Part shown: piece after piece, positions 53,242 to 62,788 of the stretch
How positions within the stretch are numbered: position 1 is the stretch's first letter
How the letters are laid out: each line of letters begins with the position of its first letter
Assembly: GCA_001507425.1 (NCBI GenBank)
Contig: LMAJ01000006.1
Coordinates: 62,001-126,000, forward strand
From: Flavobacteriaceae bacterium CRH
GTDB lineage: Bacteria; Bacteroidota; Bacteroidia; Flavobacteriales; Flavobacteriaceae
Length of the DNA stretch: 64,000 nucleotides
Direction: 5' to 3'
Notes under the pieces: generated by a model
Database searches by the model: none
What the model saw: only the letters and a program-made list of their open reading frames with translations
What the model was told of the DNA's origin: nothing
Program-made: the position numbers and the translations under genes

Positions 53242-55290
53242 ATGTATAATACAAACAGGATATCTTTTTTCATTTTACTATTTTTTGCTCCATTTTTACT
53301 TCATTCACAAGTATCTAATGATAGTTTGCGCGTATTAAAAGAAGTAATTCTTAAAGCAAAACCGTATCAGGAAGTAATTCCTGTGCAAAGCCTTTCCGGA
53401 AAACTGCTCGAAAATTTAGCAAGCCATAATGTTGCCGATGCACTTCGGTATTTTGCCGGAGTTCAAATAAAAGATTATGGCGGTCTCGGCGGACTTAAAA
53501 CCGTCGATGTGCGTAATATGGGCACGCATCACGTAGGCGTTTTTTATGATGGAATTCAGTTAGGAAATGCACAAAACGGAGTTACAGATCTGGGAAAATA
53601 TTCCTTAGATGATATGGAATCGCTGACGTTGTATAACGGACAGAAAAGTGAAATTTTTCAATCTGCTAAAGATTTTGCAGCAGCTTCTACCATTTATTTA
53701 AAAACAAAAAGACCTGTTTTTGAAGGGAATAAGAAAACAAATTTACTGGTTCGCTTTAAAACCATGTCGATCAATTATTACGATCCTTCATTTCGATGGG
53801 AACAAAAACTGAGCGATAAAGTAAGCCTTAGCGTAAGCTCCGAATATATCAAATCGAACGGCGAATATAAATTTAGATACAAAAGAAACAATCAGGATGG
53901 TTCAGTCGCTTATGATACGACTGCCACAAGATTAAACAGCGGAATTGAAGCATTAAGGGTAGAATCAGGACTTTACGGAAAAATAAATAACGGTTCCTGG
54001 GATGCCAAAATCTATTATTATGATTCTGAAAGAGGAGCACCGGGAGCCATTGTAGAAAACAAGTTTTCAGACGGTTTCAGGCAATACGACAAGAACTTTT
54101 TCGGACAGGGTTTTCTGGTGAAAGATATTACAGAAAAATATAAGTTTCAGGCAAAAGCAAAATATGCGTACGATTACACCCATTATGTCGCCAGAGATAC
54201 AACCACAGTTTTAGATGAAACCGTTACCGAAGGCGCACAATCAGACGATAGTTATTACCAACAGGAATATTACTTTTCTGCAGTAAACATGTACAGCATT
54301 TTACCCACTTGGGATGTTTCGCTTTCTACAGATTTTCAATACAACCGACTAAACGCAACAAGAAGGGGAATCCAAACCCAATTTTCGTATCCCGAACGGT
54401 ACACGACATTAGTATCTTTGGCCAGTACGTACAGGCTTGGCGGATTTAAAGTTTTAGGAAGCGTTTTAGGAACCCACGTTCAGGAAGAAGTGCGCTACAA
54501 TGCAAAAGCTCCGGATAAAACAGAATTTACTCCGGCGTTATTTTTAGGTTATACACCTTTTAAAAAGTATGATTTTACTGTAAGGGCATTTGCAAAACGC
54601 ATTTTTAGAATGCCCACTTTTAATGATTTGTATTATACAATGGTCGGCTCGAGTACTTTAAGACCCGAATATATGAATCAGTACGATGTTGGTTTTACCT
54701 ATAATTTTCCTGTTGGAAAAGGTTTTTTCGACAAATTTTCTATTCAGGCAGACGGCTATTATACCAATACCAAAGATAAAATCGTCGCAGCTCCAACAGG
54801 AAATTTATTCCGCTGGATGATGACGAACATGGGGCAGGTAAAGGGTCATGGAATTGAATCTGTAATTAATCTCGGCACACATATCAGCAAAGTAAATTTA
54901 GCGGCAAATATTACGTATACCTATTCTGAAAGCAGGGATTTTACCAAATTCAGAGGATTGGAATTGTCATCGTATGTAGACCAAATTCCGTATACGCCCT
55001 GGCACAGCGGCTCAGGAATTCTAAATGCGAATTACGAATCGTGGAATTTCAATTACAGTTTTATATATGTTGGAAAGCGCTATAACGGCAATGTAAACAA
55101 CATCAAAATCAATGAAGTACAACCTTGGTATACGCATGATTTATCTGTACAAAAAGCGTTTGCACTTCGCTATTGCAAACTAAAAGCAACAATAGAAATG
55201 AACAATGCATTCAACCAGCAATACGAGGTAATTTACAATTATCCGATGCCTGGCCGTACGTTTAAATTTATAATAGGAATTGAGATATGA
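53242..55290 (+). CDS. btuB: BtuB-type TonB-dependent cobalamin receptor
   Basis: The outer-membrane receptor, 682 residues from the chosen start, has a signal peptide ending at about LLHSQ. The plug is short with no CarboxypepD-like domain (VLKEVILKAKPYQE, NVADALRYFAGVQIKDYGGLGGLKTVDVRNMGTHHVGVFYDG), as in BtuB. A beta barrel follows, ending in FKFIIGIEI. Control by a cobalamin riboswitch makes vitamin B12 the likely cargo. I chose the ATG at 53242 because the longer frame from 53188 adds 18 residues before a normal signal peptide. It overlaps the next gene by 4 bases. Confidence 0.94.
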   Translation: MYNTNRISFFILLFFAPFLLHSQVSNDSLRVLKEVILKAKPYQEVIPVQSLSGKLLENLASHNVADALRYFAGVQIKDYGGLGGLKTVDVRNMGTHHVGVFYDGIQLGNAQNGVTDLGKYSLDDMESLTLYNGQKSEIFQSAKDFAAASTIYLKTKRPVFEGNKKTNLLVRFKTMSINYYDPSFRWEQKLSDKVSLSVSSEYIKSNGEYKFRYKRNNQDGSVAYDTTATRLNSGIEALRVESGLYGKINNGSWDAKIYYYDSERGAPGAIVENKFSDGFRQYDKNFFGQGFLVKDITEKYKFQAKAKYAYDYTHYVARDTTTVLDETVTEGAQSDDSYYQQEYYFSAVNMYSILPTWDVSLSTDFQYNRLNATRRGIQTQFSYPERYTTLVSLASTYRLGGFKVLGSVLGTHVQEEVRYNAKAPDKTEFTPALFLGYTPFKKYDFTVRAFAKRIFRMPTFNDLYYTMVGSSTLRPEYMNQYDVGFTYNFPVGKGFFDKFSIQADGYYTNTKDKIVAAPTGNLFRWMMTNMGQVKGHGIESVINLGTHISKVNLAANITYTYSESRDFTKFRGLELSSYVDQIPYTPWHSGSGILNANYESWNFNYSFIYVGKRYNGNVNNIKINEVQPWYTHDLSVQKAFALRYCKLKATIEMNNAFNQQYEVIYNYPMPGRTFKFIIGIEI

Positions 55291-56432
55291 AAAAGAGCAC
55301 GACAAAATTAATCTTCAGTTTATTTATAATCCTTGCTTTTTCTTCCTGCAGAGAAGAGGAAACCATATTCCTTTCTTCAGAAAAAAGTGTTGCCGCTCCC
55401 AGAAGTGACGGCAATATAGAAGGCTTTTATCTTCTGAATGAAGGTAATATGGGAATGAACAGGGCCAGTATCGATATTTTCAATTACAGAACCGGAAATT
55501 ATACCACCGATATTTACTCAGAACGCAACCCGACAGTTGTAAAAGAACTTGGAGACGTTGGCAACGACATAAAAATTTACGGTAATAAAGTCTATGCTGT
55601 AATAAATGTTTCAAACAAAGTTGAAGTAATCGATAAATGGACTGCCAAACGCATCAAAAAAATAGATATTCCTAATTGCAGGTATGTTGCGTTTTATAAA
55701 GACAAAGCCTATGTAAGCTCTTATTCAGGACCTGTAGCCATAGATCCTAATGCAGAAATTGGCTTTGTGGCCGAGATTGACACTACAACATTAGAAATTA
55801 AAAGAAAAGTAAACGTTGGTTATCAACCGGAACAAATGGTGGTGCATAACGGTAAACTTTATGTCGCCAATTCAGGCGGTTACAGAGTACCTAATTACGA
55901 CAGAACGGTATCTGTAATTGATCTTGAAACCTTTACAGAAACAAAAAAAATAGATGTTGGCATCAACCTCTATGCGATGGAAATAGACAGCAGGGGCGAT
56001 ATTTATGTTAGTTCAAGAGGAGATTATTACAATACACCTTCCAATCTTTTTGTAATTGATACCCAGACAGATGAAAAGAAATTACAGCTCGATATTCCCG
56101 TTTTGGGAATGTGCCTTGTTGATGATTTACTTTATTACTACAGCGTTTCCTGGAGTTACCTGACCAACAGCAATAAAATAACCTACGGAATAATGGACAC
56201 GAAAACCAAGAAAATAATCAGTGATAAAATTATTACAGATGGTACAGACCAGCAAATAATGATTCCGTACGGACTTCAGGTAAACCCGGAAACCAAAGAG
56301 ATCTACATTACTGATGCCCAGAATTATGTAGTAACCGGTTACATCTATTGCTTTACGCCGGAAGGCAAGTTAAAATGGAAAACCACAGCAGGAAATATTC
56401 CCGCACATATTGCTTTTATAACCAAAAACTAG
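55287..56432 (+). CDS. BtuG-like beta-propeller surface lipoprotein (DUF5074/YncE type)
   Basis: The 381-residue lipoprotein has a lipobox Cys21 (SSCREEE); the acidic residues after Cys fit export to the cell surface. The mature part repeats a propeller blade pattern: GNDIKIYGNKVYAVINVSNKVEVIDKWTAKRIKKI, YVSSYSGPVAIDPN, KLYVANSGGYRVPNYDRTVSVIDLETFTETKKI and others. Its position right after a BtuB gene in a riboswitch operon matches BtuG of gut Bacteroides, which binds B12 at the surface. The role is inferred from this context and fold; the start overlaps the btuB stop by 4 bases. Confidence 0.88.
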   Translation: MKKSTTKLIFSLFIILAFSSCREEETIFLSSEKSVAAPRSDGNIEGFYLLNEGNMGMNRASIDIFNYRTGNYTTDIYSERNPTVVKELGDVGNDIKIYGNKVYAVINVSNKVEVIDKWTAKRIKKIDIPNCRYVAFYKDKAYVSSYSGPVAIDPNAEIGFVAEIDTTTLEIKRKVNVGYQPEQMVVHNGKLYVANSGGYRVPNYDRTVSVIDLETFTETKKIDVGINLYAMEIDSRGDIYVSSRGDYYNTPSNLFVIDTQTDEKKLQLDIPVLGMCLVDDLLYYYSVSWSYLTNSNKITYGIMDTKTKKIISDKIITDGTDQQIMIPYGLQVNPETKEIYITDAQNYVVTGYIYCFTPEGKLKWKTTAGNIPAHIAFITKN

Positions 56433-56452
56433 AATATTAAAATAAATAAAAT

Positions 56453-57736
56453 ATGGACCAGAATTTTTTAAAATACTTTCGAATTATAGTCTTTGCTTTT
56501 TTGTCAATAACGCTGGCAAATTGTTCAGGCAGCGATAACGATAATTCCGAGCCGGGTGGAGGAGAAACAGTTAATGAGTTTAAGGCACAACGCTTTACGA
56601 TTGTTACTTTAAGTACAAAAACAAATGTAAGTGCAGATGCAACTTACAATTGGACTAGTGCAACTGTTTCATCACAAAATTATTCTTTGACCAATACAAC
56701 ATCAAAAGAAGCTTTGTTTGCAGCAGCTGCAGAAGGAACCTACCAATTTAAAGTGGTAATTACAGACAAAGGAACCACTCAGGAACAACAAGTTACTGTA
56801 ATTGTAAGCGCAGAAACCAAGGAATTAAAAAACTATATCGCTAAAGTATTTGAATTCAAACCGGCTCCGGGACAATTTATCAATGATCTTCCGGCAGCAA
56901 ACGATGGCGATACGGCAGAGCGAATACTCACAAGAGCCAATTCCTATCTCGCTAAAAAAAGTGGAGATCTTATTTCGCTTGGTGCATTTGGCGGTTATGT
57001 GGTTTTTGGTTTTGATCACAGTATTGTAAACGTTAAGGGCATACGCGACTTTAGGGTTTTAGGGAATGCTTTTTGGGCAGGCGCAAATCCAAATCCTGAT
57101 GCGGAATTGAGAGGCGGAAGCAGTGAAGCAGGGGTAATCATGGTGGCTTACGACAAAAATAAAAATGGACTTCCGGATGATGAATGGTACGAAATCGAAG
57201 GCGGGGGCCATAAAATGGAAAAAACGATTCGGAATTACGAAATTACATATCACCGACCAGATCCCAATAAAATCCCCGTTCCCGGAGGAGGAACAGGAAC
57301 TGTACTTTTTACAGATATGGAATACATTTATTGGACAGATAATCAAGGAAAATCCGGCTATATGGCACAAAACAATGCTTATAATCATTCTTTAGATTAT
57401 TGGCCAAAATGGCTTAAAGATCAGGAAACTATAACTTTTAAAGGAACAAGATTACCCGATAATGCCGTTGACGAAAGCGGCACCGGAAGTTATTTTGTTC
57501 AATATGCCTTTTTATACGGTTATGCAGATAATGCGCCCAACAACGACGACGATTCAGGAATTGATATCGATTGGGCCATAGACAGTAACGGAAACAAAGT
57601 ACAACTCCCGGCTATTGATTTTGTAAAAGTTTATAATGGACTGAATCAGCAGGCAGGCTGGCTTGGAGAAACTTCAACTGAAATTATGGGCGCCACGGAT
57701 TTGCATCTTTCGGGAGAAAATATTCCAACCAGATAA
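56453..57736 (+). CDS. Surface lipoprotein, B12 operon paralogue 1
   Basis: A 427-residue lipoprotein with lipobox Cys24 (LANCSGSDNDN), whose DND residues fit surface export. An N-terminal PKD/Ig-like domain (about 40-120) is followed by a conserved domain (about 125-427) with FEFKPAPGQF, LGAFGGYVVFGFDHSIVNV, AYDKNKNGLPDDEWYEI (a DxNxNGxxDD calcium-site-like loop), YEITYHRPD and FVKVYNG. The two genes downstream share the same plan. Probably a cobalamin-binding or helper protein, akin to BtuH-type lipoproteins; this link is a hypothesis. Confidence 0.82.
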   Translation: MDQNFLKYFRIIVFAFLSITLANCSGSDNDNSEPGGGETVNEFKAQRFTIVTLSTKTNVSADATYNWTSATVSSQNYSLTNTTSKEALFAAAAEGTYQFKVVITDKGTTQEQQVTVIVSAETKELKNYIAKVFEFKPAPGQFINDLPAANDGDTAERILTRANSYLAKKSGDLISLGAFGGYVVFGFDHSIVNVKGIRDFRVLGNAFWAGANPNPDAELRGGSSEAGVIMVAYDKNKNGLPDDEWYEIEGGGHKMEKTIRNYEITYHRPDPNKIPVPGGGTGTVLFTDMEYIYWTDNQGKSGYMAQNNAYNHSLDYWPKWLKDQETITFKGTRLPDNAVDESGTGSYFVQYAFLYGYADNAPNNDDDSGIDIDWAIDSNGNKVQLPAIDFVKVYNGLNQQAGWLGETSTEIMGATDLHLSGENIPTR

Positions 57737-57776
57737 TTTTTAAACTAGTATTAAATCAAATTATTATATCCAAATT

Positions 57777-59018
57777 ATGAAAAATGTTACCCCAATTTTA
57801 TTGCTGGCCTTTGCGTTCGCCTTTATCGGATGCAGTAGTGATAATGACAAAGCTGATGAAAATGCAAATTCGATTAGCATTACGCTTCAGGAAAAGTATG
57901 AAACACCAACATTTACGGTTTTAGATATTACAGCTTCTGATGCTGGCACGAATGCGAAGTATGAATGGATTATGATTAAAAATCCGGTAAACGAAGTGAC
58001 AGATTCTATTGTTGGAAACACTAAAGATTTGCAATTTACCCCAATTTATGCCGGTTCTTATGAATTTACTTTAAACGTTACCGCAGATAATAAAAAAGGA
58101 TCCAGGAATACCATTGTTAATGTAATTAATGAAACAGCTAATTACAATCCTTACATAACCAGTATTTTCGATTTTGATCCGGCACCGGGAATGTTTGCCA
58201 ATGATATTTACAAAGACGGCAATTCTAAAGATGATGTAATGAAAACAGCATTAGGAAGAATCAATGAAACCAGTGTTGGATATCCTTTAGACTTAGGAGC
58301 TTTTGGAGGCTCTATTGTTGTTGGTTTTGATCATACGGTTGTCAATGTTTCGGGAACAAGCGATTTTAGGGTTTATGGAGGAGATGTAACGAACCCTACG
58401 GCTTCAAAAGCAAATCCGCCCGCACCTGGATTAATTTATGTGGCTTACGATAAAAAAAAAAACGGAAAACCGGATGCAGACGAATGGTATGAAATTAAAG
58501 GAAGCCAGCACGATAAAGCCAATACCATTAAGAATTTTAAAGTTACATATCATAAAAAAGCTGCAGGAGAGCCTCTGGTTTCAGGAAGTGCACTTTTTTT
58601 AGATTATGAACACGTTTTTTGCGAAAACAATCTGGAAGAAACCTATTATCTGGCAAGACCTAAGTCTAAAAAGGAATTTTATCCATTATGGGCAACTCAG
58701 GCTACAGTTAGTTATGAAGGCCTGAAACTCGATGTAGATTTTGTAGCCGCACGAGCAAACCAAACAACGCTATGGTATTCTACTCCTCCGGAATGGGGAT
58801 ATGTAAACGCCATAAATCCTGATATAGATATTGACTGGGCAGTAGATAAAGACGGAAAAAAAGCCAATCTTCCGGGAATAAATTTTATAAAAGTAGTCAA
58901 CTGTGTGAGTGAGCCAATGGGCTTTTGCCAGCAACAATCGTCAATGGCAACTGTGTTTGCAGGAGCGGCGGACCTTCATATATTAAAAAAATACAATCTA
59001 AAAAAAGCAAATAAGTAA
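57777..59018 (+). CDS. Surface lipoprotein, B12 operon paralogue 2
   Basis: A 413-residue lipoprotein, lipobox Cys19 (FIGCSSDNDKADE), with the same two-part layout as its neighbours. The PKD-like domain is at about 30-115. The shared domain has FDFDPAPGMF, LGAFGGSIVVGFDHTVVNV, AYDKKKNGKPDADEWYEI, KNFKVTYHKK, IDIDWAVDKDGKKANLPGINFIKVVN. It has two extra Cys near the C-terminus (about 379 and 387) that the others lack. It lies 40 bases after paralogue 1. A role in B12 capture is inferred from the operon. Confidence 0.82.
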   Translation: MKNVTPILLLAFAFAFIGCSSDNDKADENANSISITLQEKYETPTFTVLDITASDAGTNAKYEWIMIKNPVNEVTDSIVGNTKDLQFTPIYAGSYEFTLNVTADNKKGSRNTIVNVINETANYNPYITSIFDFDPAPGMFANDIYKDGNSKDDVMKTALGRINETSVGYPLDLGAFGGSIVVGFDHTVVNVSGTSDFRVYGGDVTNPTASKANPPAPGLIYVAYDKKKNGKPDADEWYEIKGSQHDKANTIKNFKVTYHKKAAGEPLVSGSALFLDYEHVFCENNLEETYYLARPKSKKEFYPLWATQATVSYEGLKLDVDFVAARANQTTLWYSTPPEWGYVNAINPDIDIDWAVDKDGKKANLPGINFIKVVNCVSEPMGFCQQQSSMATVFAGAADLHILKKYNLKKANK

Positions 59019-59022
59019 AACC

Positions 59023-60240
59023 ATGAAAAAGTATTTTAAATCTAGTGTATTGCTAATCGCTTTTGTTTGTTTTTACGCCTGCAGCAATGACGATTCAAAA
59101 CCCGAAACAGTTACAGAAGAGCCGGTAAAAGACCCAACAATTGCTATAAAATTAGCCTCAGAATTTGCTGTAAAAAATTATGATGTGACAGAACTAACAC
59201 CGGAAGTAACAATCGAAAATGCTAATGGAAAAACTGCAGCATATCAATGGTCAGTAAAAATTTCAGGCAAAGATGGAGTTGCAAAAGATTCTATCATCGG
59301 CGACAGCCAAACGTTGCTGTTTATTACACCAAAATCCGCAGCTTATGTGGTAGACCTTACCGTAACAGTAGATAAAATCGTAAAACAGGCTTCGACTAAA
59401 GTTACCGTTTCAGAAACCGGGAAAACCTATACAGCAAAAGCATTGACGCTTGTCGATTTTTTACCTGCACCTGCTTATAGTATAGCTAGTTACACTACAA
59501 AAGAAGAAGCTTTACAGAAAACCCAGGAAAGTTTAAATGAAGGTAGTGATGTTTATTTGGGAACTTTTGGCGGGTATATTGTTACTGCGTTTGACCATAC
59601 CGTTGTTAATGCCTATGGAAAGCGTGATTTTACGGTTCAGATGGCAACAGGAGCTGCTACTACAAAATATTCTCCTGTAAGTATAGCCGTTGCGTATGAT
59701 GCGAATAAAAACGGAATTGCAGATGAAAATGAATGGTATGAAATCGCAGGAAGCGAATATCATAAAGCTACAACGGTTAAAAACTATGAAATTACATATC
59801 ATAAGCCTGATGCAACTGCAAGTCCGGTAACGGGAACAGCAACCTGGCAATATGACACAGCCTATCTTCCGTGGACAGATAACAAAAACGCATCTGGTTC
59901 CATTACAAAAACGTATACCCGCAGAAGAAGTAACTATTATCCGGCATGGGTTGCAGATACTTATACTTTGAAAGGGACAAAAATAGCCATACCGGTAAAA
60001 GATGTAAGTGATGGTGCCGGAACAACTTATAATGTTGGCACTTTTGATTGGGGTTACGGCGGGATTAAAGATCCTTCAATAGACATTAGCTGGGCGGTGG
60101 ATAAAGAGGGGAAAAAAGTTCATTTGCCGGGAATCAATTTTGTAAAAGTTTATGTTTCAACATTTGCAGCATTGGGAGCTAACGATTTATTAACGGGTGT
60201 TTTTCAGGAAGTTTCAGACTTAAATTTTCCGAAGCAATAA
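59023..60240 (+). CDS. Surface lipoprotein, B12 operon paralogue 3
   Basis: A 405-residue lipoprotein, lipobox Cys20 (FYACSNDDSKPE). It follows paralogue 2 by only 4 bases. PKD-like domain at about 38-128, then the shared domain with LVDFLPAPAYS, LGTFGGYIVTAFDHTVVNA, AYDANKNGIADENEWYEI, KNYEITYHKPD, and IDISWAVDKEGKKVHLPGINFVKVY. The motif positions match the other two while the intervening sequence differs, so the copies are old duplicates, not recent ones. Its direct role is unknown; the locus points to cobalamin capture. Confidence 0.82.
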   Translation: MKKYFKSSVLLIAFVCFYACSNDDSKPETVTEEPVKDPTIAIKLASEFAVKNYDVTELTPEVTIENANGKTAAYQWSVKISGKDGVAKDSIIGDSQTLLFITPKSAAYVVDLTVTVDKIVKQASTKVTVSETGKTYTAKALTLVDFLPAPAYSIASYTTKEEALQKTQESLNEGSDVYLGTFGGYIVTAFDHTVVNAYGKRDFTVQMATGAATTKYSPVSIAVAYDANKNGIADENEWYEIAGSEYHKATTVKNYEITYHKPDATASPVTGTATWQYDTAYLPWTDNKNASGSITKTYTRRRSNYYPAWVADTYTLKGTKIAIPVKDVSDGAGTTYNVGTFDWGYGGIKDPSIDISWAVDKEGKKVHLPGINFVKVYVSTFAALGANDLLTGVFQEVSDLNFPKQ

Positions 60241-60285
60241 TTCAATTTGCTTAACTATAAATATTAACCTTAAATTTTATAAATC

Positions 60286-61233
60286 ATGAAAAAAGTAGTT
60301 TATTTTTTGACCTTAGGTTTGATGCTGGGCTTTTCGTCCTGTAACAGCGATGATGATGTTTTGAATAACGAAACATCAGTTTCAACACTAAATGGCTCAG
60401 GTACAACAGCAAAAATCGCTGTAACTGATCCTTCTGTAGGAACCACTACAACCCTTAATTTAACTAGTGCTCTGTTAACCAGTGGCACTACAACAACCGG
60501 AGGAAAATATTGGGAAAACACCTATGTATCAAATACGAACCTAACGGTTGATATATTTAAATTTTCGCATACTGCAACATCTTCAGGATACAACTACTGG
60601 GACGGATTTATCGTTTCAAATGTTAATGATATTACGAATTATGCCTCTGGTTCAGGTCCTGTCGGATCAGACGGTTGGGTAGCTCACCAATGGGGGACTA
60701 TGGCAGGAAGTGGTTTTGGAACTTCTACGACAACCACTCCGGGAACTCCGGGAACAACTGGAGATCCTTACATCGTAGCTTACTGGTCAAGCTATTTAGA
60801 TCCACAAAATCCGCAGGGAAGTACTTTTAGCGAAAGCAGTTTTTCTAACTGGATAAAAATTGGAAACACAGGAATATATGAAGTAAAAGGCTTAAAAATC
60901 AACATGCATCCGTGGCCTTATTATGGCTGTTTGTATGGAGATGGTTTTGCAAGAGCTTTTGCTTCAGGCGATTCATTCAAATTATTAATTTACGGAGTAG
61001 CAGAAGATGGAACAATCAGCGAACCAATTGAACATAAATTAGCAGATTATACCGGATCGTCGCTGGTTATGCCAACAGGATGGATAAATGTAAGTACGGC
61101 CAATCTTGCCAGTTTAGGAGATGTACAATATCTTGTTTTTCAGATGACTTCAACAGATTCAGATCCGATTTACGGAATAAATACAGCAGCTTATTTTTGC
61201 TTAGACAAACTTTCGGTAAAACGAGTAGAGTAG
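60286..61233 (+). CDS. DUF4465-like surface lipoprotein
   Basis: The 315-residue protein has a lipoprotein signal (FSSCNSDDDV, Cys19) with three Asp after Cys, the typical surface-export mark. The body has the DUF4465 pattern: GGKYWENTYVSNTNLTVDIFKFSH, YNYWDGFIVSNVNDITNY, WGTMAGSGFG, YIVAYWSSYLDP, EVKGLKINMHPWPYYGCLYGDGFARAF, and a final VFQMTSTDSDPIYGINTAAYFCLDKLSV, which reads as a jelly-roll. DUF4465 proteins occur in B12-related operons of Bacteroides. It is the last gene of the operon and a strong terminator follows. Confidence 0.88.
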   Translation: MKKVVYFLTLGLMLGFSSCNSDDDVLNNETSVSTLNGSGTTAKIAVTDPSVGTTTTLNLTSALLTSGTTTTGGKYWENTYVSNTNLTVDIFKFSHTATSSGYNYWDGFIVSNVNDITNYASGSGPVGSDGWVAHQWGTMAGSGFGTSTTTTPGTPGTTGDPYIVAYWSSYLDPQNPQGSTFSESSFSNWIKIGNTGIYEVKGLKINMHPWPYYGCLYGDGFARAFASGDSFKLLIYGVAEDGTISEPIEHKLADYTGSSLVMPTGWINVSTANLASLGDVQYLVFQMTSTDSDPIYGINTAAYFCLDKLSVKRVE

Positions 61234-61247
61234 TATTGATTAGAAAC

Positions 61248-61285
61248 AATAAGAGCCATTTAAAAAAAATGGCTCTTATTTATAT
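61248..61285. terminator. Bidirectional terminator after the B12 operon
   Basis: AATAAGAGCCATTT and AAATGGCTCTTATT form a near-perfect 14-bp stem with AT-rich sides, between the DUF4465-like gene and the convergent DoxX gene. Confidence 0.9.
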
Positions 61286-61300
61286 TTTATATGAAAACAA

Positions 61301-61732
61301 TTATTGTAATCTATATTCTTTTTGATCCAATAAATGAGAAAGTGCACCTGTAGACCATAAAGCTACAAAAATTAAAACCGGTTGAAAAAGCAATCTGGCC
61401 AATCTTAACTGATCTGTATTAATATTCAAAGCACTGGTAGCATTTAAATATTGTGTTACGTTTCCGGGAAATACCAAAACATAAAATACAGCCATAACAA
61501 TTCCCATTTTTACTTTGTATTTTACTAAAAATATAAGGCCAAGGCCTAATATAAGCTCTACAATTCCAGAAAGAATAATGACAAGATCTTTATCCATCGG
61601 AACCCAATCCGGTACTTGTGCTTGAAATTCAATTCTTTGAAAAGTAAAATGACCAATCGCCGTACTTATCATAAAAAGTCCAAGAAGTATCCTAAAAAAT
61701 TTATGGACACTAGTAGTTTCAATATTTTCCAT
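61301..61732 (-). CDS. DoxX-family membrane protein
   Basis: The 143-residue protein has four hydrophobic helices: FFRILLGLFMISTAIGHF, LVIILSGIVELILGLGLIF, MGIVMAVFYVLVFP and LLFQPVLIFVALWS. The layout, with IGHFTFQ near the first helix and the final basic tail, matches DoxX-like quinone or oxidative-stress membrane proteins. Its precise role is not known. It is transcribed from the opposite strand to the B12 operon and lies between it and an AraC gene. Confidence 0.87.
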   Translation of the reverse strand: MENIETTSVHKFFRILLGLFMISTAIGHFTFQRIEFQAQVPDWVPMDKDLVIILSGIVELILGLGLIFLVKYKVKMGIVMAVFYVLVFPGNVTQYLNATSALNINTDQLRLARLLFQPVLIFVALWSTGALSHLLDQKEYRLQ

Positions 61733-61844
61733 AGTATTTTGTGGTTTGATTTGTTAAACCAAATATACAAAAATCAAAATAAGTTTTTACTTCATAATTT
61801 ATTTAATTTGTTACATTATTCCCACATTTGATTTCAAAAACTGT

Positions 61845-62771
61845 TTAGTTAAACTTTTGCCTGAACTCTAAAGGCGAATAGGTTGTTTTGGTTTTAAAGA
61901 AACGACTGAATGACTGCGGATGTTCAAAACCAAGTTCATACGCTATTTCTGAAACCGATAAATTGGTAATCGATAATTTTTCTTTTGCTTTTTCTATCAG
62001 TTTGTTGTGTATGTGCTGTTGCGCATTTTGCCCTGTAAGGGAACGCAGCATATCACTCAAATAACTCGGAGAAATATTAAGATGATCTGAAAGATATTGA
62101 ACAGTCGGAATCCCTTCTTTTAATGTGTTTTCATTGTTCAGATAAGTATCCAAAAGTTCTTCTAATTGCTGCAGTAACTCATTATTTGCAGCCTTTCGGG
62201 TTATAAACTGTCGTTTATAGAAACGATTCGCATAACTCAATAATAATTCAATTTGGGCAATAACCACATCCTGGCTAAATTCGTCAATCCTGCTGTTTAG
62301 TTCATGTTCGATGATTTTAAAAACAGATAAGATTATTTCTTTTTCCTCATCAGACAAATGCAAGGTTTCATTAAGCGAATACGAAAAGAAACCGTATTGT
62401 TTAATTTTTTTTGCCAACGGATACGATAACAAAAAATCAGGATGAATCAGCAATGTAAAAAGTGAACATTCTCTTTCACCAATATTTTGTTCGTTGGTGC
62501 CAATGATTTGATTTGGAGAAGCAAACAATAAACCACCTCCATCAAAATCATAATATCCCTGACCGTATTTTATTTTTCCGCTCAGCCTTGTTTTATACGA
62601 TATTTTATAAAATTTCAACACATGAGAACCCGCCGGCCTGCTTACCATTGCGTCGCTGGCGTCGCTATTGATAAGGCTTATTAGCGGATGCTGAGGCTTC
62701 GGTAAACCGAATAGTTCATGCGTTTTTGTTAAGGAATCAAATTCCTGAAGGTTGTTTTCTTCCATTTTCAT
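61845..62771 (-). CDS. AraC-family transcriptional regulator
   Basis: The 308-residue protein has an N-terminal sensor domain (cupin-like words YGQGYYDFDGGGLLFASPNQI and CSLFTLLIHPDFLLSYPL) and a C-terminal double helix-turn-helix. The latter reads VQYLSDHLNISPSYLSDMLRSLTGQNAQQHIHNKL and LSVSEIAYELGFEHPQSFSRFFKTKTTYSPLEFR. The start may be the third residue (MEENNLQEF). It lies 84 bases downstream of the SDR gene on the same strand, and an inverted repeat fills the gap, so the pair is probably linked. Confidence 0.93.
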   Translation of the reverse strand: MKMEENNLQEFDSLTKTHELFGLPKPQHPLISLINSDASDAMVSRPAGSHVLKFYKISYKTRLSGKIKYGQGYYDFDGGGLLFASPNQIIGTNEQNIGERECSLFTLLIHPDFLLSYPLAKKIKQYGFFSYSLNETLHLSDEEKEIILSVFKIIEHELNSRIDEFSQDVVIAQIELLLSYANRFYKRQFITRKAANNELLQQLEELLDTYLNNENTLKEGIPTVQYLSDHLNISPSYLSDMLRSLTGQNAQQHIHNKLIEKAKEKLSITNLSVSEIAYELGFEHPQSFSRFFKTKTTYSPLEFRQKFN

Positions 62772-62788
62772 CTTATAAAATTAATACT

